From: Beijerinckia sp. 28-YEA-48
GTDB lineage: Bacteria > Pseudomonadota > Alphaproteobacteria > Rhizobiales > Beijerinckiaceae
Assembly: GCF_900104955.1 (NCBI RefSeq)
Contig: NZ_FNSI01000001.1
Coordinates: forward strand, 4,436,001-4,500,000
DNA length: 64,000 nucleotides
Reading direction: 5' to 3'
The position numbers were made by a program, and so were the translations under genes. The notes under the pieces were generated by a model, which was not told the DNA's origin, searched no databases, and saw only the letters and a list, made by a program, of their open reading frames with translations. Below are positions 27,537 through 36,946 of the stretch, one piece after another; within the stretch, counting starts at the first letter, position 1; each line of letters starts with the position of its first letter.

Positions 27537-28239
27537 GATTGTCACTTCGTCGTCACGCGGCATTTGCAACGCGCATTTCATCGAGCAAATAATCTTTCAA
27601 AGAATCAGCGTTTTGGGCCCCAAGATTTCTGTGTTCTCGGTGTGAGCCTGTTGCGAGAGTGACTCTGCCGCAGCAACATCTCGTGCGACGTTCTCAGCGC
27701 GTCAATTGCGACGGAAATGCGTAAATTTCTTGTCGCGCGGAATCAGCCATTTATCCGCGTCAATCTAAAAGCCGCACACGCTTGAATATTTATTTCAGCC
27801 CGCGCCTCGGCTTTATGTTGCGTGTTGTTCACAGCAGTGAATAAGTTGATCCAACGGCGCGGGCATGCTGCACGAGAATGTTCATCGCTCGGTAGCGGAC
27901 AAAACATTTCAGCAAGAGTTTAAAGAGGCAGACGCGTGTCGTTGGAACGTGCAAGTGATGACTGTTGCCGGCTCGGGACAAGCCGGCAGCGGGGGCCAAA
28001 CAAATGCAGATCAACTGCAAACGGAGACGGGGACATGGCGGCGAACTTTCATTTAACCATTTATCGTTTCGAACGTACTGCGCTTTCAGCTTTGCCGAGT
28101 TCGCTCGCGTTTAGGTCTTGACGCCGAACATCATTCGTAGCTGATCGCTTCTCAATTTCAGCACAGAAACCAATCATCATCACCGTGCGTTGCCGTCTGG
28201 CTATGCCAGGCGCAAGACGGATATTCTTTGGACATCGCC
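27537..28239 (+). promoter_or_regulatory. dnaA upstream region, about 700 bases without a gene
   Basis: No convincing reading frame is present. It should contain the dnaA promoter. A near-palindrome at 27825-27844 joins two DnaA-box-like 9-mers, TTGTTCACA and AGTGAATAA (reverse orientation), each one base from the TTWTNCACA consensus, and a TTATCCGCG occurs near 27751. That is enough for possible DnaA autoregulation but not a box cluster that would mark an origin. The rest shows only scattered AT-rich runs. Confidence 0.45.
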
Positions 28240-29754
28240 ATGACACTCAACTCGCAACCCGCCTCAGATCACCACGCGCTTCGTCAAGCCGGCGAAACAC
28301 CGCCGCGTGGCGAAACGAGTGTTGCCTGGGAACGCGTCTGCCAGCGTCTGCGCAGCGAAGTCGGCAAGGACATTTATAATTCCTGGTTCGCGCGCCTCGA
28401 ATTCGAGCGCATGAACGACACGACGCTGTTTTGCACGGTGCCGACCAAATTTCTCAAAAGCTGGATTCAGTCGCACTATCTTGAGCGCCTGACGTTCGCG
28501 GTGAGCGCCGAATTCCCCGGCATGACCCATGTCCTCGTCGACGTGCGCTCAAGCGCGCGACGCCCGGTTCTTGTCGGCCAGCCGCAGAACGCGATTGGAC
28601 TCGTTGGAGATTCGCACAACGACGTATCGCCTGTGCGCAGCAGCGGCGCTGTCGCGCCGACGGTACGGCGCATCGATACCGCGCCTGCGGAAGTCGAAGT
28701 CAACGACGCCTTCGCCGGCGCGCCGCTCGACAAGCACCTCACCTTCGATTCCTTTATCGTCGGCATGCCCAATCAGCTCGCCCATGCGGCCGCGCAGAAG
28801 GTCTCGCGCAGTTCGCGCGACGAACCGACGCAGTTCAATCCGCTCTACATTTATTCCTCGGTCGGCCTCGGCAAGACCCATCTACTGCAGGCGATCGCCC
28901 ATTCGGCCAGCGCCAATGGACAGAAGGTCATTTACCTGACCGCCGAGCGCTTCATGTACAGCTTCGTCGCGGCGCTGCGCACGCAGACGGCGATCCAGTT
29001 TAAAGAGAAGCTGCGCGGCATCGATACGCTGGTCATCGACGACGTGCAGTTCCTGCGCGGCAAATCGATTCCGCAGGAGTTCTGCCACACGCTGAACGCG
29101 CTGATCGATGCGCGCCGCCAAGTGGTGATCGCCGCCGATCGGCCGCCGTCAGACCTGGAGACGATCGACGAGCGCACCCGCTCGCGCCTGGCCGGTGGCC
29201 TGTGCGTGCAGATGCGTCCGTTCGACGAGAACCTGCGCCTCAAGATGGTCGAATCGCTTGTCGCAACAGCCAAGACCGCGCATCCGAGCTTCAACGTGCC
29301 GGAAAGCGTCTTCAAATATGTCGCCAACGCCATTCAGACCAATGGCCGCGATCTCGACGGCGCCATCAACCGGCTCATCGCCCATTCGACCTTGGCCGGT
29401 GCGCCGCTGACGGTGGAGATGGCCGAAAGTGCTATTCGCGACCTGGTGCGCACCAGCGAGCCCAAGCGCGTGCGGATCGAAGACATCCAGAAGCTCGTCG
29501 CCAATCACTACAACGTGTCGAAGTCCGACATTCTGTCGTCACGCCGCACGGCCACCGTGGTGCGGCCGCGCCAGATCGCCATGTATCTGGCCAAGGTCCT
29601 GACCCTGCGCTCGCTGCCGGAGATCGGCCGCCGATTCGGTGGCCGCGATCACACCACAGTGCTGCATGCGGTGCGCAAGATCGAAGCCCTGTCGAAGAGC
29701 GACAATCCGCTGTCGGAAGAGCTCGAACTGTTGAAGCGCATGCTGACTGATTAG
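28240..29754 (+). CDS. dnaA: Chromosomal replication initiator protein DnaA
   Basis: DnaA binds 9-base boxes at the origin and opens DNA. Of 504 residues, domain I is [28 protein letters not shown], cited by [12 protein letters not shown]; the AAA+ domain has [20 protein letters not shown], Walker [17 protein letters not shown] near residue 207, Walker [15 protein letters not shown] near 266 and sensor region [18 protein letters not shown]. The DNA-binding domain IV ends with the signature [15 protein letters not shown] near 468. The ATG at 28240 is preferred (GGA seven bases upstream); a TTG four codons earlier is possible. Unusually, dnaN does not follow: the next gene is convergent. Confidence 0.96.
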   Translation: MTLNSQPASDHHALRQAGETPPRGETSVAWERVCQRLRSEVGKDIYNSWFARLEFERMNDTTLFCTVPTKFLKSWIQSHYLERLTFAVSAEFPGMTHVLVDVRSSARRPVLVGQPQNAIGLVGDSHNDVSPVRSSGAVAPTVRRIDTAPAEVEVNDAFAGAPLDKHLTFDSFIVGMPNQLAHAAAQKVSRSSRDEPTQFNPLYIYSSVGLGKTHLLQAIAHSASANGQKVIYLTAERFMYSFVAALRTQTAIQFKEKLRGIDTLVIDDVQFLRGKSIPQEFCHTLNALIDARRQVVIAADRPPSDLETIDERTRSRLAGGLCVQMRPFDENLRLKMVESLVATAKTAHPSFNVPESVFKYVANAIQTNGRDLDGAINRLIAHSTLAGAPLTVEMAESAIRDLVRTSEPKRVRIEDIQKLVANHYNVSKSDILSSRRTATVVRPRQIAMYLAKVLTLRSLPEIGRRFGGRDHTTVLHAVRKIEALSKSDNPLSEELELLKRMLTD

Positions 29755-29783
29755 TGGTCAAAAGCCTTCTGGTCATGACCTTG

Positions 29784-29943
29784 ATGTCATCCCGGACATC
29801 TGCGCAGCGAATGATCCGGGAACCAGGGGCAAGGGGTAGAGCCTGAGACGGCTGCTACCTTTTTGCAGGCATAGCCAAACGAACAGCAGCACGTACTTTG
29901 CCACTGGATACCGGATCACGCTTAGCGTGTCCGGTATGACACC
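29784..29943. repeat. Family C intergenic palindrome, copy C2
   Basis: Starts GATGTCATCCCGGA and ends TCCGGTATGACAC, with terminal hairpin CACGC-TTA-GCGTG before the right end. It fills the gap between the convergent dnaA and PotF-like genes. Confidence 0.75.
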
Positions 29944-29972
29944 CGGGGCGTCCTGCTATCGTTCCTTGAAAA

Positions 29973-31058
29973 TCACCGCGACGTCTTAATCCGAGTCCAT
30001 TCGCGCGTCACGAATCGCTGCAACGTCTGCTCGTAAGGCGCCACGGTGAAGAGGCGGCGCATGGTCGCCTCGTCCGGATAGATCGACTTGTTGTCGGCGA
30101 TCTCCGGCGCCAGCAGAGCCTTGGCTTTCAAGATGCCGCTGGCGAAATTGGTGACGGTGCTGTTGCGCGCCGCTACATCTGGCCGCAGCAGGAAATTGAT
30201 GAAGGCATAGGCTTCGTCGACATGCTCGGCATCTTTGGGGATGGCGAGATTGTCCATCGACATCAGCGTGCCCTCCTTCGGGATCACATAGTCGATGACG
30301 ACACCGTTGCCCGCCTCACGCGCCCGGTTGCGCGCCTGAAAGCTATCGCCAGCCCAGGCGACCGCCATGCAGATGTCGCCGTTGGCGAGGGCATTGATAT
30401 ATTCGGATGAGTGGAATTTACGGATATAGGGCTTGACCTGCATCACGAGGTCGGCAGCCCGTTTGATTTCGTTCTGGTTGCGCGTTTCCGGGTTGAGGCC
30501 AAGATAACGCAACGCGATCGACAGAATGTCCTCGGGGCTATCAAGCATATAGACGCCGCAGTCAGCGACCTTCTTGATGTTCTCGGGCTTGAAGATCATG
30601 TCCCAGGAATCGATAGGGCGGTCGCCGAGGCGCGCCTTGATCTTCTCCACGTTAAACGCGATGCCGGTGGTAAACCACATATAGTTGACGGAATATTCGT
30701 TGCCGGGATCATAGGCCGAGAGGCGCGTGGCGATCTCCGGCCAGATTTCCGAACTGTTTGGCAGTTTCGACCGATCGAGCTTCTGATAGATGCCGGCCTT
30801 GATCTGCCGTTGCAGGAAGGTACCCGAGGGCACCACCACGTCATAGCCGCTCTTGCCCGCCAATAGCCGCGTTTCCAAGGTCTCGTTGGAATCATAGGTG
30901 TCGTAGACGACCTTGATGCCGGTCTCCTTGGTGAACGCGTCGAGCAGCTTCTGGTCGACATAGTCGGACCAATTGAAGACATTCACCACTTTGGTCTGAG
31001 CCAAGGCCGGTGTGGCAAGCGCCAGCAGCGCGACGAAAGACGTAAGGAGTTTCCGCAT
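29973..31058 (-). CDS. Polyamine ABC transporter periplasmic binding protein (PotF/PotD type)
   Basis: A 361-residue periplasmic solute-binding protein. Residues 1-20 form a signal peptide (KLLTSFVALLALATPALA, cleavage before QTK). The mature part starts VVNVFNWSDYVDQKLLDAFTKETGIKV, cited by VFNWSDYVD, as in PotF/SpuD proteins, and continues with LETRLLAGKSGYDVVVPSG near residue 66 and MYMLDSPEDILSIALRYLG-like text cited by LDSPEDILSIAL. Putrescine or spermidine is the likely ligand. No permease or ATPase lies nearby. The gene follows an aminotransferase with a 4-base gap, suggesting the ligand is an amine handled by that enzyme. Confidence 0.9.
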   Translation of the reverse strand: MRKLLTSFVALLALATPALAQTKVVNVFNWSDYVDQKLLDAFTKETGIKVVYDTYDSNETLETRLLAGKSGYDVVVPSGTFLQRQIKAGIYQKLDRSKLPNSSEIWPEIATRLSAYDPGNEYSVNYMWFTTGIAFNVEKIKARLGDRPIDSWDMIFKPENIKKVADCGVYMLDSPEDILSIALRYLGLNPETRNQNEIKRAADLVMQVKPYIRKFHSSEYINALANGDICMAVAWAGDSFQARNRAREAGNGVVIDYVIPKEGTLMSMDNLAIPKDAEHVDEAYAFINFLLRPDVAARNSTVTNFASGILKAKALLAPEIADNKSIYPDEATMRRLFTVAPYEQTLQRFVTREWTRIKTSR

Positions 31059-31062
31059 TTTC

Positions 31063-32229
31063 TTAGTTTCCCGATAGTCCAAAGGCGGGGGCGGCCTGGC
31101 GCAGGCGTTCAAGGGCGCGGTCCTGCGTTTCATCTTTTTTGGCGAAGCAGAAGCGCACGGCGTTGCGATAGACGTTTTCCGCATAGAAAGCGGACACCGG
31201 TATCGTCGCCACGCCAAATTCACGCACAAGCTTCTGCGCGAAGGCGACGTCGTCGGAAATGGCGAGTTCACTGATATCGATGGTCACGAAATAGGTGCCC
31301 TGGCTCGGGATCACCTTAAAGCCGACATCCTTGAGGCCGGCGGTGAAGCGATCGCGGCTCGCCTGGAAGGTCTGGCGCATGGTGGCGAAATAGGCTTCGT
31401 CCTTCATCAGCCCGTGCGCCACGCCAACCTGCAAGCTCGGCGCCGTGGTGAAGGTGATGAACTGATGCGCCTTGGACAGGCCCTTCATCACCGCAGGTGC
31501 GGCCGCCACGAGACCGACTTTCCAGCCGGTGAGCGAAAAGATCTTGCCGGCCGAGCCGATCTTGACGGTGCGCTCGCGCATGCCAGGCAGGCTCATCATC
31601 GGGATGTGTTGGCGACCGTCAAAAACCAGATGTTCCCAGACCTCGTCGCAGATGGCGATGGCGTTGTAGCGGACGCAGAACTCCGCCAGCAGTTCGAGCT
31701 GCGCGCGCTCATAGACAACGCCGCAGGGATTGTGCGGGTTGTTGAAGACCACGGCCTTGGTTTTCGGGCCAAAGACGCGCTCCAGATCGGCGCGCGCCAT
31801 GGTCCAGGACGGCGGCTGCAGGTTGACGAATTTCGCGACGCCGCCGGCGCGCTGCACGAGCGGCAGGTAGGCGTCATACATCGGCTGGAACAGCACGACT
31901 TCATCACCCGGCTCGATCACAGCCATCAGGGCGCCAGCCAAAGCCTCGGTGGCGCCCGACGTCACCATGACCTCCGTGGTTGGATCGAGATCCAGGCCCT
32001 GGAAACGGCTGTAATGGGCCGCTATGGCCTGGCGCAGCTCCGGCAGGCCCATCATTGGCGGATATTGGTTCCAGCCGTTAAGGACGGCATCCGCCGCGGC
32101 GCGGCGGACGTCCTCGGGGCCGGGGTCGTCGGGAAAACCCTGGCCGAGATTGATCGCATTGAGATCACGGGCGAGCCCGGACATGACGTCGAAAATGGTG
32201 GTCGGCAGGTCGGCGAGTGTGGGATTCAT
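31063..32229 (-). CDS. PLP-dependent aminotransferase, class I/II
   Basis: A 388-residue fold-type I aminotransferase. AINLGQGFPDDPGP near residue 26, VMVTSGATEALAGAL near 92, NNPHNPCGVVYERAQLELLAEFC, cited by NNPHNPCGVVY, and the PLP-binding lysine in IGSAGKIFSLTGWKVG near 236 are characteristic, and the SxGKxFSxTGWKxG form is shared with kynurenine/glutamine or methionine aminotransferases. The ATG at 32229 gives a normal N-terminus; a long in-frame extension upstream overlaps cobU on the other strand and is rejected. The coupled downstream PotF-like gene hints at use of an amine or amino acid captured from outside. Confidence 0.9.
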   Translation of the reverse strand: MNPTLADLPTTIFDVMSGLARDLNAINLGQGFPDDPGPEDVRRAAADAVLNGWNQYPPMMGLPELRQAIAAHYSRFQGLDLDPTTEVMVTSGATEALAGALMAVIEPGDEVVLFQPMYDAYLPLVQRAGGVAKFVNLQPPSWTMARADLERVFGPKTKAVVFNNPHNPCGVVYERAQLELLAEFCVRYNAIAICDEVWEHLVFDGRQHIPMMSLPGMRERTVKIGSAGKIFSLTGWKVGLVAAAPAVMKGLSKAHQFITFTTAPSLQVGVAHGLMKDEAYFATMRQTFQASRDRFTAGLKDVGFKVIPSQGTYFVTIDISELAISDDVAFAQKLVREFGVATIPVSAFYAENVYRNAVRFCFAKKDETQDRALERLRQAAPAFGLSGN

Positions 32230-32305
32230 TGCGCTTCTAAAACAGTCCTGGACGATGTGGTGGGTTCCTAGCATAGGCACCTGAACAGAAAAGGAAACGG
32301 AGCGG

Positions 32306-32845
32306 ATGGCTGCACAATCGACCCTGGCGACCCAGGCGACCCTAGTGCTCGGTGGCGCCCGCTCCGGCAAAAGCCGTTTCGCGCAGCAATTGGCCGATGC
32401 GAGCGGCTTGCGGAAGCGGATCATCGTCACGGCCACGGCCGGTGACGCCGAGATGGAGCGCCGCATCGCCCATCACCGGGCCGAGCGCGCGGCGGACTGG
32501 ACCACCATCGAAGCCCCGCTCGCCCTGCCCGAGGCGATCACTTCAGCCGCCGCGGCCACCCATCTGGTTGTCGTCGACTGTCTGACGCTCTGGCTCGCCA
32601 ATGTGATGCTGGCCGGACACGACGTGGAAGCCAAGAGCCAGCAATTGACCGCTGCGGTCGCCGCCTGCCCATATCCGCTGGTGTTGGTCAGTAATGAAGT
32701 GGGCTTCGGCATCGTGCCCGACACCGAGCTTGGCCGTGCCTTCCGGGATGCCCAGGGGCGTCTCAACCAGATGATGGCGGCGACTTGCGCCAAGGTGGTG
32801 CTGGTGGTGGCTGGGCTACCGCTCCAGATCAAGCCGCAGGGGTGA
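32306..32845 (+). CDS. cobP: Adenosylcobinamide kinase / adenosylcobinamide-phosphate guanylyltransferase
   Basis: CobU/CobP phosphorylates adenosylcobinamide and attaches GMP, an assembly and salvage step of vitamin B12. The 179 residues have Walker A LVLGGARSGKSRFAQQL near residue 13, the family string IIVTATAGDAEMERRIAHHRAER, cited by TATAGDAEMERRI, VVVDCLTLWLANVM near 88 and VSNEVGFGIVPDTELGRAFRD, cited by NEVGFGIVPDT. It is divergent from the aminotransferase. No other cob biosynthesis gene is adjacent, but the B12 uptake locus lies 4 kb away, so salvage of imported cobinamide is a reasonable role. Confidence 0.93.
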   Translation: MAAQSTLATQATLVLGGARSGKSRFAQQLADASGLRKRIIVTATAGDAEMERRIAHHRAERAADWTTIEAPLALPEAITSAAAATHLVVVDCLTLWLANVMLAGHDVEAKSQQLTAAVAACPYPLVLVSNEVGFGIVPDTELGRAFRDAQGRLNQMMAATCAKVVLVVAGLPLQIKPQG

Positions 32846-32932
32846 GAGGTCCCTTGTTTGGTACTGTCTTGGATGGCACCCTAGCCGCCAAGCTGCCGGA
32901 CCGAGCTGCTGTATGAGGAGACGAAATATCCA

Positions 32933-33828
32933 ATGGATCGGCTGAGGGCGCTACGGCTTTTTGTCCAGGTTGTGAAAGCGCGTAATTTTACCGCCGCCTC
33001 AAGCCAGCTCAACATCTCCCGCTCCTATCTCAGTCGTGAAATCAGCGCGTTGGAAACGGCGCTCGGCGTTCGCCTGATCAACAGAACAACGCGGCATGTG
33101 AGTCCGACGGAAGTTGGCCGCATCTACTATGAACGTTGTGCCAAACTTCTCAATGATCTCGACGAAGCCGATTTTGAGTTGGCCGCCAATCATGGTGAGC
33201 CGCGCGGTCACATCCGACTGTTGGCGCCAAAATCTTTCATGGTTTTCGCGCTTCCCGACGCCATCGTCTCTTTTTCGAAAAAATATCCAGACGTTGAGAT
33301 GACGGTTCTGCCGTTTGATCGCAAAATTGACCTGGTCCAATCCGGCATTGATTTGGCTCTGCGCTTTGGCGACCTGAGTGATTCAACTCTGGTCTGTCGC
33401 AATTGGCGGCGTTCAATCTCCAGGTCTGCGCGACGCCGCGCTATCTTGAGCAGCACGGATTGCCGAGAACACCCCAAGATCTGCTCGCCCATAACTGTTT
33501 GCGGCACACCATTCATACCAACAATGCGGGATGGGTTTTCCAGTCAGCGGATGGGCCCTTGGAGGTCAAGGTTTCGGGCAGTCTGATCGCCAGCAGCTCA
33601 ATGTTCTTGCGCGAGTGTATTTTGCGGGATCTCGGTATCGGCGTCGTGCCGAGATATAGCGTTGCCTCGGATATCAAGCAGGGCAGGTTGATCACAATCC
33701 TGGACGAATTCCCTGTCGGCCCGCTCCCTCTCTATGGAATATACGCCGGCAACCAGCTGTCCCATCGGGTGCGGTTGTTCATGGATCATCTTGCATCGTG
33801 GTTTGGATCTGAGCGACTGGAAGTTTAG
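32933..33828 (+). pseudogene. LysR-family regulator split by a frameshift
   Basis: The first part, 32933 to about 33400, encodes a LysR HTH (LRALRLFVQVVKARNFTAASSQLNIS, cited by NFTAASSQLNISRSYLSREI) and the start of the effector domain up to DLSDSTLVCR. The reading then shifts: the rest of the effector domain, LAAFNLQVCATPRYLEQHGLP onward (cited by NLQVCATPRYLEQ), is in the next frame from about 33403 to the stop at 33828. One base appears to be missing in CGCAATTGG near 33398-33403; restoring it would give a normal protein near 298 residues. Either the gene is broken or the sequence has an error. It would have controlled the TctC-type gene downstream. Confidence 0.85.
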
Positions 33829-33988
33829 CTGCCAGGCTCCCCATTGATTGTCCTTTCGCAGCGCGGCATCCGCAGCGCGCTTATCGTTCGCTGAATGGCT
33901 CAAAAGGGAACAACACTGTTTCCAAAAGCCATGCCAAACGCGTTTTTAAAGACGCTAATCTGGGCGAAAGACATCAGGGAGGATTGAT

Positions 33989-35017
33989 ATGATCCGCGTC
34001 GGTCAAACCAGCGTTCTGGCAGGCCTGCTGACCTTTGGCTTGGCCGCTTCTTCGGCGACTTCCGCCTTGTCTCAAGAGCAGAAGGATTACGCCGGCCGTC
34101 AAATCCGTTTCGTATCAACAGGCGGCCCGGGCGGCGCCTTCGATACTTACATGCGGACGCTCATCCCGCCGATGGAAAAATACCTGAACGCCACGCTCCT
34201 GCCGACCTACGAACTGCTCGGACTGGCCGCGATCGATCGCGTCGTCAACGCGCCAAAAGATGGCAGCACCATCGTGCTGCTCAGCGGCGAAGGCATGATG
34301 ACATCCTTCCTTTATAAGATGCCGGGCGTCCGCTACGACCCTCGCAAGATGGAATGGATAGGTCGCGTCGCCGATGAAAAGAAAGTCATCGCCGTTTCTC
34401 CCACATCCAGCTTCAATTCCCTCGCTGACCTCGTCGCCTCAAATCGCAAAGTTCTTTGGGGCTCGGTCAACAATTCAGACAGCAATAGCGATGCGACGGC
34501 GGTTATGGCCTACGTGACGGATATGCCGGCCAAGATCGTCCTTGGTTATGGCGGCTCCTCGGGCGTCAATTTCGCCCTGGCGAATGGAGAAGTCGATGGC
34601 CGCGTGGCTTCCCACGACTCCGCCGCCCTTTTCGTGCGGGCAAAGCAATATAAGGTTCTGGCGACGGTCGGCTTGTCGCGATCAAAAATGTTTCCTGACA
34701 TTCCGACGATCGCGGAAGTGAGCCCGCTGTCCGATGATAAGAAGTTAATTTTGGAATGGCGCGCCAATATCGCCGATTTGGGACGCGTCATGATCACGAC
34801 GCCGGGAACGAGGCCCGCACTGTTGTCGCTGTTGCGCAAGGCCCTGGAAAATGCGTTGAATGATCCTTTGGTGGTGGAGCGGCTGAAGGAACAACAATTG
34901 GTGCCCGCCTTCGCCAACGCCGAGGAGACCGTCAAGCTGGTCGAAAAATCCCTCACCATGTTGGACGCGCCGCACATGGAACAGGTGCGGAAGATCGCAT
35001 TGGAGCGATATTATTGA
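33989..35017 (+). CDS. Tripartite tricarboxylate transporter-type binding protein (TctC/Bug)
   Basis: A 342-residue periplasmic binding protein of the Bug/TctC family, which captures carboxylates or related small molecules. Residues 1-28 form a signal peptide ending near SALSQ. The typical beginning YAGRQIRFVSTGGPGGAFDTYMR (cited by VSTGGPGGAFDTYMR) and the family motif region VLGYGGSSGVNFALANGEVDG (cited by GSSGVNFALANGEVDG) are present. The ATG follows GGGAGGATT. No TctA or TctB membrane partner is nearby, as is common for Bug proteins. Codon choice and lower GC, together with the broken LysR gene, make this stretch look accessory. Confidence 0.86.
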   Translation: MIRVGQTSVLAGLLTFGLAASSATSALSQEQKDYAGRQIRFVSTGGPGGAFDTYMRTLIPPMEKYLNATLLPTYELLGLAAIDRVVNAPKDGSTIVLLSGEGMMTSFLYKMPGVRYDPRKMEWIGRVADEKKVIAVSPTSSFNSLADLVASNRKVLWGSVNNSDSNSDATAVMAYVTDMPAKIVLGYGGSSGVNFALANGEVDGRVASHDSAALFVRAKQYKVLATVGLSRSKMFPDIPTIAEVSPLSDDKKLILEWRANIADLGRVMITTPGTRPALLSLLRKALENALNDPLVVERLKEQQLVPAFANAEETVKLVEKSLTMLDAPHMEQVRKIALERYY

Positions 35018-35021
35018 ACAT

Positions 35022-35049
35022 GAGAAGGCGGGCGTAATCCCGCCTTCTC
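35022..35049. terminator. Bidirectional terminator between convergent genes
   Basis: A perfect 11-base stem (GAGAAGGCGGG 35022-35032, CCCGCCTTCTC 35039-35049) with loop CGTAAT lies between the TctC-type stop and the convergent cupin stop; T-rich sequence follows on the plus side. Confidence 0.85.
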
Positions 35050-35069
35050 CCGAACGCTATTTTTCCGTT

Positions 35070-35573
35070 CTATTTTTTCTCCGCAGCGGAATAGAATTCT
35101 CCCGTTCCCGGCACGAAGCGTTGCGCGGAAACGTCCGTGCGCCCACCGTCCCTTGCGTGTGGCGCATAGGCGGCCACTTGAAGAAGTTCGAGCTCTTCCT
35201 CGCCGGCGCTTTCAAACCAATATCGCGAAAAACGCGGCGTCACCGTGCCTTCGTTGGGACCGAACTCGCCAATCAGCACATCATTGGGTCCGTAGAAGCG
35301 GACACGTCCCTTGAGCACCATCCAAAACGTATCGACCCGGCTGTGATAGTGAAGATTGTTTTCGCCACCGCCCTTTTTGACAATTTGCACGACGGCCTTG
35401 AACAGATCCGTCCGGTGCAGCGCGACGAACCCTTTCCCCGTGCTGACCCCTTCCGGCTTCTCATATCGGAAATTGCCATATCGCTTTTCGGCGTCCAGGT
35501 GCTTTGCTTCCAGCTCATCTACACGGGCTTGCTCATCTGCCGGGGCTGGCGCGGTGATGCTCTCAGGGGCCAT
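35070..35573 (-). CDS. Cupin domain protein
   Basis: A 167-residue single-domain cupin. The first metal-binding motif is seen in GGGENNLHYHSRVDTFWMVLKGRVRFYG (cited by NLHYHSRVDTFWMVLKG, near residues 81-97), with a second motif region FESAGEEELELLQVAAYAPH. Metal-dependent cupins include dioxygenases, isomerases and binding proteins, so no reaction is assigned. The ATG at 35573 follows GGGAGAG; an in-frame 40-codon extension is rejected. It faces the TctC-type gene across a shared terminator and may act on the same carboxylate, which is inference from position only. Confidence 0.82.
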   Translation of the reverse strand: MAPESITAPAPADEQARVDELEAKHLDAEKRYGNFRYEKPEGVSTGKGFVALHRTDLFKAVVQIVKKGGGENNLHYHSRVDTFWMVLKGRVRFYGPNDVLIGEFGPNEGTVTPRFSRYWFESAGEEELELLQVAAYAPHARDGGRTDVSAQRFVPGTGEFYSAAEKK

Positions 35574-35818
35574 TTTTCTCTCCCAATTTGCGTGACCAGC
35601 CGGCGCGGTCCATTGGCGACAGGCGACGTCGCAAACGCTGGACTTTTGTTTTCTGCGCCAACCAGCGATCCATGAGCAGTCTAGCTGAAACACCTGTTTC
35701 CGCTATGCAGCAATCGGTGACATGACTGTTGACTGAGTTGGAACCTCTGTTGGTTGAGGCTGAAGCGCGCTTGTGCCGGCCCGCTCCCTAGCGGTGTTCA
35801 ACGCGTCTGGGACGGCAT

Positions 35819-36652
35819 TCACCGCACCTTGGCTTTGATCTCCTGCGCCAAACGGGCCGCCAGGGCGGGAATGGCCGGGCCCGGGCAGATGGTGAGCAGA
35901 TCGGGCACGACCAGGCGGCGCTCAGGCGGATAAAGCCGACGCAAGGCCGGGTGTTCGAGCAGGGCCTCGCCCTGGTCCTCCGGACGGTCGTGCGCCTCGG
36001 CCACCATGAGATAATCGGGCCGGGCCGCAACAACCCGCTCAAGATCGACGAAGCCGCTCGCCATGAGGCCGACGTCGCCGGCGGCATTGCGCAGGCCCGC
36101 CTTAACGGCGAGATCGCCGGCTAGGCCAGCATGCAGAACATAGCCGCGCCGGTGCAAGATGAGGAAACTGCGCTGCGGCACTTCCCCAGCCAAGGCGGCG
36201 AGGGCGCCCGTGCTTTCATCAATGGCCGCCACCAAAGCCGCGCCCCGGTCGGGGTGGCCAAAGCGTGCCGCCAGCGCAGTGATCTCGCGCCGGGTCTCGT
36301 CGAGACTGACCCAAGAATCAACGACAGCGAACGGCCGCGCCTTGGCGGCGAGGAAATCCCGGGTGAGGCGATTGTCATAACGGCCCAGAACGACGAGATC
36401 GGCCGAGAGGCGAATCAGTTCCTCGGCCGCGCCGGTGTTGCGCGGCAGACCAGCGGCCTGCGCCGCGAGAAAAGAAATCTCCTTGTCGGCGGCAAAGGGA
36501 CTGAGCGAGACGATCTGATCGCGATCGGCCAGGCTCAGCACAAGCTGATCGGCGCAAAGATTCGCCGATACAATCGAGGGTTGTTGCGACGGTTGTTGCG
36601 CCTGCGCCTCATCAGCCATGACGAGCATGGCGACGAGCGCCATGGCCTTCAT
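35819..36652 (-). CDS. btuF: Vitamin B12 periplasmic binding protein (BtuF-like)
   Basis: A 277-residue periplasmic binding protein of the helical-backbone (TroA/BtuF) class. Residues 1-18 look like a signal peptide (MALVAMLVMADEAQA). The mature chain opens with IVSANLCADQLVLSLADRDQIVSLSPFAADK, cited by SANLCADQLVLSLADRDQIV, typical of BtuF/cobalamin-type binding proteins in alphaproteobacteria, and ends LLTICPGPAIPALAARLAQEI. It lies divergent from the cobalamin riboswitch and btuB-btuC-btuD, completing an import system. The gene itself has no riboswitch on its own strand. An iron-siderophore ligand is the alternative, made less likely by the riboswitch beside it. Confidence 0.85.
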   Translation of the reverse strand: MKAMALVAMLVMADEAQAQQPSQQPSIVSANLCADQLVLSLADRDQIVSLSPFAADKEISFLAAQAAGLPRNTGAAEELIRLSADLVVLGRYDNRLTRDFLAAKARPFAVVDSWVSLDETRREITALAARFGHPDRGAALVAAIDESTGALAALAGEVPQRSFLILHRRGYVLHAGLAGDLAVKAGLRNAAGDVGLMASGFVDLERVVAARPDYLMVAEAHDRPEDQGEALLEHPALRRLYPPERRLVVPDLLTICPGPAIPALAARLAQEIKAKVR

Positions 36653-36731
36653 GCCACACCTGCCAGAGTTACGGCCGGAGCCGGCCTTGCCACCTTGCAT
36701 TCGCAGAATCGCCTCTGTACGGTCATAATTG

Positions 36732-36897
36732 TTGGTGCCCCAGCGATGGGGTGAAACGGGAATGCGGTGAGGGAAACCGATGCCGCAGCTGCCCCCGCAA
36801 CTGTAAGCGATGAGCTGACTTCGCACCATGTCACTGGGTGATCACCCCGGGAAGACGCGAAAGCAGCGACGATCCGCGAGCCAGGAGACCGGCCAAC
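36732..36897 (+). ncRNA. Cobalamin (AdoCbl) riboswitch
   Basis: The region carries the conserved features of the B12 riboswitch in order: GGTGAAACGGGAAT, CGGTGAGGGAAACCG, GCAGCTGCCCCCGCAACTGTAAGCG (cited by CTGCCCCCGCAACTGT), CACTGGG, CCGGGAAGACGCG and the B12 box GAGCCAGGAGACCGGCC at 36878-36894. It ends about 50 bases before btuB. When AdoCbl binds, translation or transcription of btuB and probably the downstream permease genes should fall. Confidence 0.95.
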
Positions 36898-36946
36898 ATC
36901 TTCGTTTTCTCTCAAGCCGTCGGTGGGATGGCAGGAGGCTATAGTG

